This document shows positions 1 through 5,552 of a DNA stretch of 5,552 bases, in pieces (within the stretch, counting starts at the first letter, position 1; each line of letters opens with the position of its first letter). The notes beneath the pieces are model-generated. The model did not search any database and was not told where the DNA came from. It saw nothing but the letters and a program-made list of their open reading frames with translations. Location: NCBI GenBank assembly GCA_002170915.1, contig NHHQ01000053.1, positions 1 through 5,552 of the forward strand, read 5' to 3'. The stretch comes from Rhodospirillaceae bacterium TMED167 (lineage in GTDB: Bacteria > Pseudomonadota > Alphaproteobacteria > Rhodospirillales_A > UBA2165). A program made the position numbers and the translations under genes.

Positions 1-52
1 ATAAAATAGACCGAGACAGAATACTAAATCTTTTGTTTCACCTTAAAAAGGC

Positions 53-83
53 TTGATCCTAAAAAAATGAAGGCACTTATACT
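53..83 (+). promoter_or_regulatory. Candidate sigma70-type promoter for the MetE-like gene
   Basis: TTGATC (53-58) could be a -35 box and TATACT (78-83), five of six matches to TATAAT, a -10 box. The spacer is 19 nt, longer than ideal. If used, the transcript would start near 90 and carry a leader of almost 150 nt before the ATG at 238. The rest of 1-237 is AT-rich and shows no convincing gene. No better promoter pair was seen closer to the gene. Confidence 0.3.
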
Positions 84-224
84 TTACCAGGAAACACCTT
101 CAAATAGTCCCTACCGATTCCGAACATATCCAGAATTAGACGCACACTCAAAACAAAACCCAGTACTTCATTTATAGAAAAGCCCATGCTAGCCTATCTC
201 TAAAAAACGACAATGGTCTTAATT

Positions 225-230
225 GGAGGT
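225..230 (+). promoter_or_regulatory. Shine-Dalgarno site that fixes the start at 238
   Basis: GGAGGT lies 7 nt before the ATG at 238. An in-frame TTG at 223 would place this site inside the coding region, so the ATG is the right start. Confidence 0.85.
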
Positions 231-237
231 AGTATTC

Positions 238-1269
238 ATGGCAAAACGCGGCATTCATTTTGTTGGAAGCCTTGGCATGAGTGATGTTGAGGCTGGCTTT
301 CGGTTTCTATCTGAGAAAATCGGTGTAAATGCAAGACGTTACCCGGATGGTGAACCTGGTGACCGCGCAAACTGGATACGTTTTCAAATTGGTATGCTCA
401 ACGCTCACCCTAATATCGAACTTATACGAAGTAAGCAGATGCAGGCTGGAGGCGAACAGTTCAATCGCCCTTATTATCGGACGGTAGACGGCACTCAACC
501 CGGTGATATCGAATTTGGCGAACTAGGTTATGCAGATGCCGCTCAAATATCATACGAGATATTTAATCGCTTAAAAAAAGAAGGCGTTATATCCTCAGAT
601 ATTCGTTTTCAGGTATGCCTACCCACCCCTGCAGCAGTAATCGGAGGATTTATAGATCCCGAACAACAAGCTGCTATTGAGCCAGCCTACGAAAGAGCAA
701 TGCTGGCCGAAGTAGATCTATTAATTAACAAAATACCTAATAGTGAATTGTCTATACAGTGGGATATTGCACATGAACCGATTTCTGCTGAAGGTGGTGG
801 ACCTGGTTTATATTATGGAGATATACATGAAGGTACAGTTGAACGAGTGTGCAGGCTTTCTGACGCTGTTCCACAAACAGTCGAATTGGGCCTCCATTTA
901 TGTTACGGTGATCCGGGCCACAAACACATAATAGAACCATCTGATTTGAGCGTTTGCGTGGAATTTTCAAACGGGTTCACTGTCGGAACAAAACGGTCGA
1001 TCGAATGGATCCATATGCCTGTTCCCCGCGACCGTAATGACGAGAAATATTTTGAAGCACTCTCGAAACTAAAATTAGCCCCTGAAACCGAGTTAATTCT
1101 GGGTTTAGTTCACCACACTGGGGGTATCGAAGGTACCCGCCAGCGGATAGAAACCGCCACCCAATACATTAAAGATTTCGCCATTTCTACGGAATGCGGC
1201 CTAGGGCGTCGCGAACCTAGTACATTGAACGAGTTAATGGATCTTCTCATTTCCGCAGCAAATATCTAA
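238..1269 (+). CDS. Stand-alone MetE C-terminal-like zinc methyltransferase-fold protein
   Basis: This 343-residue protein resembles the C-terminal (catalytic) barrel of cobalamin-independent methionine synthase, in the MetE/uroporphyrinogen decarboxylase-like superfamily. The four zinc-ligand positions of that family are recognisable: H220-x-C222 (HLCYG), E242 (CVEFSNG) and C320 in an ECGLGRR motif matching the NPDCGLKTR-type element of MetE. A QWD segment near residue 179 sits where MetE has its homocysteine-binding IQIDEP loop, but reads QWDIAHEP. The protein is under half the length of full MetE (about 750 residues) and lacks the N-terminal half that binds folyl-polyglutamate, so an ordinary folate-dependent methionine synthase role is unlikely. 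Known short relatives take methyl groups from corrinoids or other donors; here donor and acceptor are unknown. No signal peptide or membrane segment is seen, so it should be cytoplasmic. It is convergent with the ABC operon. The family call is firm, the reaction is not. Confidence 0.82.
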   Translation: MAKRGIHFVGSLGMSDVEAGFRFLSEKIGVNARRYPDGEPGDRANWIRFQIGMLNAHPNIELIRSKQMQAGGEQFNRPYYRTVDGTQPGDIEFGELGYADAAQISYEIFNRLKKEGVISSDIRFQVCLPTPAAVIGGFIDPEQQAAIEPAYERAMLAEVDLLINKIPNSELSIQWDIAHEPISAEGGGPGLYYGDIHEGTVERVCRLSDAVPQTVELGLHLCYGDPGHKHIIEPSDLSVCVEFSNGFTVGTKRSIEWIHMPVPRDRNDEKYFEALSKLKLAPETELILGLVHHTGGIEGTRQRIETATQYIKDFAISTECGLGRREPSTLNELMDLLISAANI

Positions 1270-1295
1270 CATTTATCCCGAAAAACGGAAATAAG

Positions 1296-1396
1296 CGCCG
1301 TTAATGTTACATACTTTTAAAACTTTACTTTGACTAAATGTCTGATTCAAATCGTGATAAATCGAATATTTTTTGGATCAAATAGATTTAACGGCG
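1296..1396. repeat. Perfect 9-bp inverted repeat with widely spaced arms
   Basis: CGCCGTTAA (1296-1304) and TTAACGGCG (1388-1396) are exact reverse complements separated by 83 nt of AT-rich sequence. The pair lies in the gap between the convergent MetE-like and permease genes. It may form the base of a long hairpin in read-through RNA from either side, or be a paired protein-binding site. Neither outer arm is followed by a T-run in its direction, so it is not a simple intrinsic terminator. Confidence 0.55.
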
Positions 1397-1408
1397 GTAA
1401 TTAGATAG

Positions 1409-1434
1409 AAAAAAATCGGGTCTCACAGTCCGAT
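1409..1434 (-). terminator. Rho-independent terminator of the ABC transporter operon
   Basis: Read on the minus strand, ATCGG (1434-1430) pairs with CCGAT (1419-1415) over a 10-nt loop and is followed by a run of seven T (1415-1409). It begins about 15 nt after the permease stop codon. The 5-bp stem is short, but position and U-tract fit an operon terminator. No comparable U-tract terminator was seen for the plus-strand gene ending at 1269. Confidence 0.6.
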
Positions 1435-1448
1435 AATAATTTCTGATG

Positions 1449-2270
1449 CTATGACCGCCAATTGAGAAAGTATTTTTCAGCTTTACTAATCAACCAACCG
1501 ACGGTGAGACCAAGAACTGACAATAAGGCAACGCCTGCAATCAGTTGATCGGTCGCCATCAAACTACCTGCAAGCAAAATGTAGGCCCCGATACCGAATT
1601 CTGCCCCAATCATCTCTGCTGCTACCAAAAGAATAATAGCAATGGATGCAGAAATACGAGCCCCTGAGAGTATCGCAGGTAGCGCACCGGGGAGAATGAT
1701 TTTACGTACAATAGAGAACCAAGATAGACCGAAGGATTGGCCCATTCGTATCAGGTTACGATCCACATTATCAACGCCACCATAAACAGTAATAACGGTC
1801 GGAAAAAAGGTTCCGAAAAGTATTGTCGCGACCTTTGAGCCCTCTCCAATCCCAAACCAAATAATAAATAGTGGTAACATTGCGATCTTGGGAATTGGAA
1901 ACATAGCTGACACCAATGGCACGAAACCAGCGCGAGCAAGTGAGAACAGGCCGATGGATAAACCTACGAGCAAGCCAAGAACAGTGCCACTAATCCAACC
2001 TGTCACTAACCGAGTCACCGACGCACTTACATGTTTCCATAACAAACCAGACACCACCAGTTCTTGGAAAGCTGCAAACGCCTCAGATGGGGCTGGCAGG
2101 ACTAACTGGCTAATCCACCCAACGTGTGAACCCCATTCCCAGAAGGCAATCAAGAGAACGAACACCATGGCCCCAACCAATCCTATCGAACGCGGTGCAA
2201 AACCCCCACCTCGGAAAGGAACCGGTTCGGCGCTAGGCAACTTAGACTGTAATATTGGAGTTTCAGACAT
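1449..2270 (-). CDS. ABC transporter permease, SsuC/TauC family
   Basis: This 273-residue inner-membrane protein would form, probably as a dimer, the channel of an importer for small organic anions. After a polar N-terminus of about 27 residues, hydrophobic segments lie near residues 28-46, 88-110, 125-140, 146-164, 205-222 and 244-262, which fits a binding-protein-dependent permease of about six helices. The cytoplasmic loop contacting the ATPase is clear at about 175-200, with the family pattern SFGLSWFSIVRKIILPGALP. Length is normal for the family. The chosen ATG (2270) overlaps the ATPase stop by 8 nt (ATG TCT GA), typical of translational coupling; a GGA lies about 8 nt upstream. An in-frame ATG at 2303 would add 11 residues and overlap the ATPase by 41 nt, without a well-spaced SD. 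The gene is last in the operon. Relatives carry sulfonates, taurine, nitrate, pyrimidine precursors or aromatic acids, so substrate cannot be told from this subunit. Confidence 0.92.
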   Translation of the reverse strand: MSETPILQSKLPSAEPVPFRGGGFAPRSIGLVGAMVFVLLIAFWEWGSHVGWISQLVLPAPSEAFAAFQELVVSGLLWKHVSASVTRLVTGWISGTVLGLLVGLSIGLFSLARAGFVPLVSAMFPIPKIAMLPLFIIWFGIGEGSKVATILFGTFFPTVITVYGGVDNVDRNLIRMGQSFGLSWFSIVRKIILPGALPAILSGARISASIAIILLVAAEMIGAEFGIGAYILLAGSLMATDQLIAGVALLSVLGLTVGWLISKAEKYFLNWRS

Positions 2271-3030
2271 CGGAGAGTTCCAAATCAGCTGCCAGGGCTT
2301 CATCCTTCATGAGACGCCATAAATGATCTTGTCGATCGATGAGTTCAGGATCAGTAATCTTACGTTCAGCTAACGGTGTTTCTATCGTAACGACTTCGCG
2401 GATTTGTCCGGGCCGCCTAGAAAACACAGCCACGCTGTGACCCAAACGAACCGCCTCAGCTAGATTATGAGTTACGTAAACGGCTGTGAAGGGCTCTCTC
2501 GTCCAGAGGTCAACAAGATCCTCAATCAAGAGCTCCCGGGTCTGACTGTCTAGAGCTGATAACGGCTCATCCATCAGGAATACCGCAGGATTTACAGCGA
2601 GCGCGCGAGCGATAGCAACACGTTGCTTCATACCTCCCGAAAGCTGCCGAGGAAGCGCATCGCAAAAATCGCTTAACTTTGTGCGCTGAAGCACGTTATC
2701 AACGATATCTTTGCGTTGTTGCCTCGATAACTTTTGGTCTTCCAAAACCAAGTTTACGTTGCCGGCGACCGTTCGCCAGGGCAGGAGAGCAAAATCCTGA
2801 AAAATATAAGTCAGGGGATTGAGAGAGTCCGCCGGCGCGTCTCCCATCTGCATAATCTGTCCTGCACTGGGGCGCTCAAGCCCGCCAATTAGCCTCAATA
2901 AAGTAGACTTGCCGCAACCTGACGGGCCAACAATACACAGGATTTTTCCATGCCCTATTGCTAGGTCAATACTCTCGAGGATCTTCAGAGAGCCGTAGTT
3001 GTGGCTTATACCCTCAAGCAGCAAATCCAT
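2263..3030 (-). CDS. ABC transporter ATP-binding protein, SsuB/TauB family
   Basis: The 255-residue cytoplasmic ATPase drives the importer by ATP hydrolysis. All nucleotide-binding motifs are intact: Walker A GPSGCGKST (35-43), Q-loop Gln78 (IFQDFALLPW), signature LSGGMKQR (130-137), Walker B VFLMDEP (150-156) with catalytic Glu155, D-loop SALD (158-161) and switch His188 (VTHN). The FQDFALLPW segment and overall length are typical of the nitrate/sulfonate/taurine subfamily. The start at 3030 (MDLLLEG) has GGAGG 6 nt upstream. Longer in-frame ATG starts, up to 3078, would run into an intercistronic hairpin and add residues unlike the family. The gene follows the binding-protein gene after 68 nt and overlaps the permease start by 8 nt, so the three genes form one operon. 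Confidence 0.95.
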   Translation of the reverse strand: MDLLLEGISHNYGSLKILESIDLAIGHGKILCIVGPSGCGKSTLLRLIGGLERPSAGQIMQMGDAPADSLNPLTYIFQDFALLPWRTVAGNVNLVLEDQKLSRQQRKDIVDNVLQRTKLSDFCDALPRQLSGGMKQRVAIARALAVNPAVFLMDEPLSALDSQTRELLIEDLVDLWTREPFTAVYVTHNLAEAVRLGHSVAVFSRRPGQIREVVTIETPLAERKITDPELIDRQDHLWRLMKDEALAADLELSDV

Positions 3031-3036
3031 AATCGG

Positions 3037-3041
3037 CCTCC
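3037..3041 (-). promoter_or_regulatory. Shine-Dalgarno site that fixes the ATPase start
   Basis: On the minus strand GGAGG lies 6 nt before the ATG at 3030. It also lies just downstream of the 3047-3089 hairpin, so the ribosome site stays single-stranded when the hairpin folds. Confidence 0.85.
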
Positions 3042-3046
3042 AAATC

Positions 3047-3089
3047 AAACATTCTGGGGGACCCATTTCTGGGCCCACCCAAAATGTTT
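3047..3089 (-). promoter_or_regulatory. Intercistronic stem-loop between binding-protein and ATPase genes
   Basis: The arms at 3047-3058 and 3078-3089 are complementary at 11 of 12 positions, the exception being a G-U wobble in the minus-strand RNA. Inside, CCCA (3073-3070) and UGGG (3065-3062) close a GAAA loop, a GNRA-type tetraloop, on the minus strand. Two further G-C pairs flanked by a bulge and a mismatch join the two stems. It begins 9 nt after the binding-protein stop codon and has no following U-run, so it is unlikely to be a full terminator. By analogy with structures after other binding-protein genes (malE-malF is the classic case), it probably protects the upstream mRNA from 3' exonucleases and helps make more binding protein than membrane components. 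Confidence 0.75.
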
Positions 3090-3098
3090 AACAAATTG

Positions 3099-4127
3099 TC
3101 AGTAGGTGCGGACAAAACTTTTATCAACGAGCATATCGATAGTAATGTCTTTGCCAACTAAACCCTCAGACTGGAACCATTGCAATTGATCTGTAACGTT
3201 CGTGACGTTCAATGCCGCATTCTTATTAATGCGCATAGCTCCATTTCGGATCGAAGGTGCAGCTTTTGCATATGGCCGACTGGTGTAGACATATTTATGT
3301 ATAAGCTTAACCATCTTTTCCGCTTCCTTAGCACCTGCCGTTTTATCGACGAGTGCCGCGTTGAAATCTGCAGCACCTTGTGAGAATGCGGCCAAAAAAC
3401 GTTTTACCAAATTCCGGTTCTGGGACGCGTTCTTAGCGGACGTGAAGACTGTAGTAACCTGATAGTCGGGAATATAATCGGTTATCTTGCCGATACTGAC
3501 CACTGCTGGTCCCTTGGACAAGGCCTTGGCGATATGTGGTACAATGGACCAAGCGTCAATCTGCCCAGATTTGAGGGCCCCTATAATCGCACCTACCTTC
3601 TGCAAAGGTTTGACCTTGATCTCAGATCCAGGAAAGCCCTCTTTTTGCGCAATCTTGTGAGCCATGTAATGGAAAGAAGAGCCAGCCTGAGTGATGCCAT
3701 ACGTTCGACCCCTAAGTTTATCCGGCGAAGTCACACCAGCGTCGTAGGCTTTTTTTGAAACCAAGATCATTTGACCATCTACACCTCTCTCCTCGTGAAG
3801 TGCGCCACCTACGACTTTTATTGCCCCCTTCTTAGCAAGATTTATAAGGCCACCAGAAATAGCGGTAACACCGACGTCTACGTCACCGGATGCAATGGCA
3901 ACGGCCATCGGTTGTGCCGCTTGAAAAAATTTAAATGTAACGTCCAGATTATTGTTTTTAAAATAGCCGCGCTCAAATGCGACAAAACTAGCTGAATGAG
4001 AAGTAAATCGTAATGCACCCACATTGATCTTATCTGCCGCCAAGGCCGCTTCGCATCCGATTGCAACGGCCATCAGGCCGACTGCAAAACCAAGAATAGT
4101 GCGACGTTTGAAACTTTGATTTCCCAT
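3099..4127 (-). CDS. ABC transporter substrate-binding protein, NMT1/SsuA/TauA-like
   Basis: This 342-residue periplasmic protein captures the substrate and delivers it to the permease. The N-terminus is an export signal: a basic stretch (FKRRT, residues 6-10), a hydrophobic core (11-24) and a likely signal peptidase I site after ALA (30) or A31. The following INVGALRFTSHSASFVAFERGYF segment (about 34-56) and the GDVDVG motif are the usual start of type II periplasmic binding proteins of the NMT1/nitrate-sulfonate-taurine class. Length is normal. The ATG at 4127 has GGGAG 6 nt upstream; an in-frame ATG at 4142 would lie upstream of that site. A cysteine (C25, AIGC) weakly resembles a lipobox, and the twin arginine weakly resembles a Tat motif, but an ordinary Sec signal is the best guess. 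The gene leads the operon and diverges from the Rieske oxygenase gene, which suggests an aromatic or other oxidisable organic acid as ligand; that is inference from context. Confidence 0.9.
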   Translation of the reverse strand: MGNQSFKRRTILGFAVGLMAVAIGCEAALAADKINVGALRFTSHSASFVAFERGYFKNNNLDVTFKFFQAAQPMAVAIASGDVDVGVTAISGGLINLAKKGAIKVVGGALHEERGVDGQMILVSKKAYDAGVTSPDKLRGRTYGITQAGSSFHYMAHKIAQKEGFPGSEIKVKPLQKVGAIIGALKSGQIDAWSIVPHIAKALSKGPAVVSIGKITDYIPDYQVTTVFTSAKNASQNRNLVKRFLAAFSQGAADFNAALVDKTAGAKEAEKMVKLIHKYVYTSRPYAKAAPSIRNGAMRINKNAALNVTNVTDQLQWFQSEGLVGKDITIDMLVDKSFVRTY

Positions 4128-4133
4128 GTGTAT

Positions 4134-4140
4134 CTCCCTC
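4134..4140 (-). promoter_or_regulatory. Shine-Dalgarno site of the binding-protein gene
   Basis: On the minus strand GAGGGAG ends 6 nt before the ATG at 4127. It is a strong site and decides against the in-frame ATG at 4142. Confidence 0.8.
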
Positions 4141-4162
4141 AAAAAATTATTTCCTCAATCGA

Positions 4163-4185
4163 ACCCTCTTCAGTCATACGAGGGT
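4163..4185. promoter_or_regulatory. Inverted repeat around the putative leftward -10 box, possible operator
   Basis: ACCCTC (4163-4168) and GAGGGT (4180-4185) form a perfect 6-bp inverted repeat with an 11-nt centre, so half-sites are about 17 bp apart, on nearly the same face for a dimeric regulator. The centre contains the candidate leftward -10 (4173-4178). If transcribed instead, it would form only a short leader hairpin. The binding protein, if any, is unknown. Confidence 0.4.
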
Positions 4186-4202
4186 CAATCATTTGTGCTC
4201 AA
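4173..4202 (-). promoter_or_regulatory. Candidate promoter of the ABC transporter operon
   Basis: On the minus strand, TTGAGC (4202-4197) and TATGAC (4178-4173) are separated by 18 nt, each matching four of six sigma70 consensus positions. Transcription would start near 4166, giving a leader of about 40 nt. The -35 hexamer GCTCAA (plus strand) is repeated in tandem at 4203-4208. This is the best leftward pair I could find, but it is a weak match. Confidence 0.35.
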
Positions 4203-4293
4203 GCTCAAGCTTAAATCAAACAGTGTCAGCAACGTGAAGCAACATCAAACTACAAGCATTCAAGTGAAACCCGATAATTGCCGAGGTTTTAAT

Positions 4294-4323
4294 TTGATCC
4301 TGGTCCTGAGTGCTCTCGATAAT
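4294..4323 (+). promoter_or_regulatory. Candidate promoter of the Rieske oxygenase gene
   Basis: TTGATC (4294-4299) and GATAAT (4318-4323) are separated by 18 nt and match four and five of six sigma70 consensus positions. Transcription would start near 4330, about 43 nt before the GTG start at 4373. The sequence TTGATCCT at this -35 is identical to that at the candidate promoter of the MetE-like gene (53-60). Confidence 0.45.
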
Positions 4324-4331
4324 CTATTATC
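4318..4331. promoter_or_regulatory. Palindrome overlapping the Rieske gene -10 box, possible operator
   Basis: GATAAT-CT-ATTATC is a perfect 6-bp inverted repeat with a 2-bp centre. Its left arm is the candidate -10 hexamer and its right arm covers the expected transcription start, where a bound dimeric repressor would block initiation. A further CGATAAT copy lies at 4272-4278. Because the sequence is AT-rich, a chance palindrome is possible. Confidence 0.4.
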
Positions 4332-4372
4332 AATCACCCGCTCATTAGCAACCCTCCGGATGGAACAAAATA

Positions 4373-5552
4373 GTGCTTAGTAAAGAGCAAAACGATTATC
4401 TTTGCCAAACCGATGCAGGAACGCCGATGGGTAGTCTTTTCCGGCGGTTTTGGGCGCCGTTCATGGTTTCAGAAGAATTGCCGGCGCCAGATTGTGATCC
4501 TGTCCGCGTCCGTTTGATGGGTGAAGACCTCATTGCTTTCAAAGATACGGACAGCCGCATTGGTTTGATTGATCAAAATTGCGCCCACCGTGGTGTCTCG
4601 CTTTGGTTTGGGCGCAACGAAGAATGTGGCATTCGATGCCCCTACCACGGTTGGAAATTCGATGTCGACGGCAATTGTATTGAGTTGCCGTCAGAGGGAA
4701 ATAATCCACAAGCCATGGCAAGGGTAAAATTGAAATCCTATCCCTGCATTGAGAAGAGCGGCGTTATTTGGGCCTATATGGGCCCATCGGACCAACAGCC
4801 AAAGCCCCCAAATCTCGAATGGACAAATGTTCCTGACAATCATGTCTTTGTCTCTAAACGCATTCAGGAGTGTAATTATCTGCAGGCCTTGGAGGGTGGC
4901 ATCGACTCCAGCCATGTCTCTTGGCTCCACAGCGGTGCTCTGAACACAGATCCGCTGTTTAAAGGCAGCAAGGGTAATCAATATAACGCCGCGGATAAAA
5001 TGCCAGTCTTTGAAGTGGAGCCATTTGATGGCGGGTTGCTGATTGCAGCCCGGCGGAATGCAGACAATGACAAATATTACTGGCGGATCACCCCTTGGAT
5101 ATTACCTTGGCACACGTTAATTCCCCCACGTGCTAACCATCCGATTGGTGGTCACGTATGGGTGCCCATTGATGACCACACATGTTGGACTTGGAGTTTC
5201 AATTATCATCCAAGTCGTCCACTTTCGACAGACGAACGGCGTGCGATGGAGGCCGGCAAAGGTATCCATACCGAGAATATTCCAGGCACCTTTATTCCCA
5301 AGGCTAACAGAACTAATGACTACTTTATGGACCGCGACGCCCAAAGAGCGGGCTCCACATATAGCGGCATCGAGGGCATCGCCATGCAGGACGCGTCCCT
5401 TCAGGAGAGCATGGGCACTATCCAAGATCGCACGCGGGAAAATCTATGTGGTACGGATAACGGCGTGACGATGATGCGCCAATATCTAATCCGAGCTGCA
5501 GAGGCCAATAAACGTGGTGAAGATATAATGGGATTACATCCTAAACACCAAA
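4373..5552 (+). CDS. Rieske [2Fe-2S] aromatic-ring-hydroxylating oxygenase alpha subunit, partial at 3' end
   Basis: This is the catalytic subunit of a Rieske non-haem iron oxygenase, most like the phthalate 4,5-dioxygenase / 3-chlorobenzoate dioxygenase group. The reading frame stays open for 393 codons to the window edge; the family is usually somewhat over 400 residues, so little is missing. The N-terminal Rieske domain has C70-x-H72 (NCAHRG) and C89-x2-H92 (CPYHGWKFD), the complete 2Fe-2S ligand set. The catalytic domain has D178-x2-H181-x4-H186 (DSSHVSWLH), two iron histidines plus the Asp that bridges to the neighbouring subunit's Rieske centre in this family. A third acidic iron ligand is expected near QDASLQESMG or IQDRT (D340 or D352). 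The start is GTG, giving MLSKEQNDYL and then TPMGSLFRRFW, the normal N-terminus of the group; the first in-frame ATG (4427) would cut off 18 conserved residues. A weak GGA (4362-4364) lies 8 nt upstream. The reductase is not in the window. The substrate is probably an aromatic acid, but ring dihydroxylation, O-demethylation and other oxidations all occur in this family. Confidence 0.93.
   Translation, partial: MLSKEQNDYLCQTDAGTPMGSLFRRFWAPFMVSEELPAPDCDPVRVRLMGEDLIAFKDTDSRIGLIDQNCAHRGVSLWFGRNEECGIRCPYHGWKFDVDGNCIELPSEGNNPQAMARVKLKSYPCIEKSGVIWAYMGPSDQQPKPPNLEWTNVPDNHVFVSKRIQECNYLQALEGGIDSSHVSWLHSGALNTDPLFKGSKGNQYNAADKMPVFEVEPFDGGLLIAARRNADNDKYYWRITPWILPWHTLIPPRANHPIGGHVWVPIDDHTCWTWSFNYHPSRPLSTDERRAMEAGKGIHTENIPGTFIPKANRTNDYFMDRDAQRAGSTYSGIEGIAMQDASLQESMGTIQDRTRENLCGTDNGVTMMRQYLIRAAEANKRGEDIMGLHPKHQ

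Noticed and set aside
67..177. A 36-codon plus-strand ORF starting at ATG 67 in the upstream leader
   Set aside because: No Shine-Dalgarno site, no recognisable protein, and its start lies between the candidate -35 and -10 boxes. Probably chance.
223..1269. Longer version of the MetE-like gene starting at TTG 223
   Set aside because: It would put the GGAGGT ribosome site inside the coding region; ATG 238 sits at ideal spacing from that site.
2271..2303. Permease start at ATG 2303
   Set aside because: It would overlap the ATPase gene by 41 nt, and its AAGG sits directly against the ATG with no spacing; the 8-nt overlapping ATG at 2270 is the usual coupled arrangement.
1888..2322. A 144-codon plus-strand ORF opposite the permease gene
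   Set aside because: It lies antisense to a well-supported permease, and its sequence has no family features; it is a shadow of the other strand.
3047..3089. The intercistronic hairpin as an intrinsic terminator of the binding-protein gene
   Set aside because: No T-run follows it in the direction of transcription, and a strong SD and the ATPase start come directly after.
4126..4380. An 84-codon plus-strand ORF filling the divergent gap
   Set aside because: Its ATG is the complement of the binding-protein start region, there is no SD, it has no recognisable motif, it would cover both candidate promoters, and it overlaps the Rieske GTG start out of frame.
5117..5468. ORFs of about 100 codons on both strands within the Rieske gene
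   Set aside because: The Rieske frame is open through this stretch with conserved family residues; these are out-of-frame shadows.
1..5552. tRNA, rRNA, CRISPR array, insertion sequence or transposase
   Set aside because: No cloverleaf or rRNA-like sequence, no regularly spaced repeats, and no transposase motifs or paired terminal repeats with target duplications were seen on either strand.

Overview
The window looks like chromosomal DNA from a Gram-negative bacterium, most likely a proteobacterium with moderate GC content. The reasons are an ABC uptake system whose binding protein has a cleavable periplasmic export signal, compact SD-led genes and a homotypic Rieske-type oxygenase alpha subunit. 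The taxon cannot be fixed from the sequence alone, and I did not compute composition.

Layout from left to right: (i) an AT-rich leader of about 237 nt; (ii) a plus-strand gene (238-1269) for a short, stand-alone MetE-like zinc methyltransferase-fold protein; (iii) a convergent intergenic stretch (1270-1448) holding a terminator for the leftward operon and a widely spaced 9-bp inverted repeat; (iv) a leftward three-gene ABC importer operon of the nitrate/sulfonate/taurine (SsuABC/TauABC/NMT1) type, in transcription order binding protein (3099-4127), ATPase (2263-3030) and permease (1449-2270), with a strong intercistronic hairpin after the binding-protein gene; (v) a divergent control region (4128-4372) with a candidate promoter and an inverted repeat for each direction; (vi) a plus-strand Rieske [2Fe-2S] oxygenase alpha subunit starting at GTG 4373 and running off the right edge (393 codons seen).

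The simplest reading is a small catabolic module. The importer brings in a small organic anion (aromatic carboxylate, sulfonate or similar), and the divergently transcribed phthalate-dioxygenase-like oxygenase starts its oxidation. The reductase partner and a dedicated regulator are not in the window. The MetE-like protein has a complete His-x-Cys / Glu / Cys zinc site but no N-terminal folate-binding half. It may be a methyltransferase working on a corrinoid or other methyl donor, or a relative with a different substrate; its link to the oxygenase/importer is only by position. Nothing here amounts to a clearly new system. The most useful observations are the methyltransferase-like gene beside an oxygenase/importer module, the intercistronic hairpin, and the paired promoter/inverted-repeat architecture of the divergent region.
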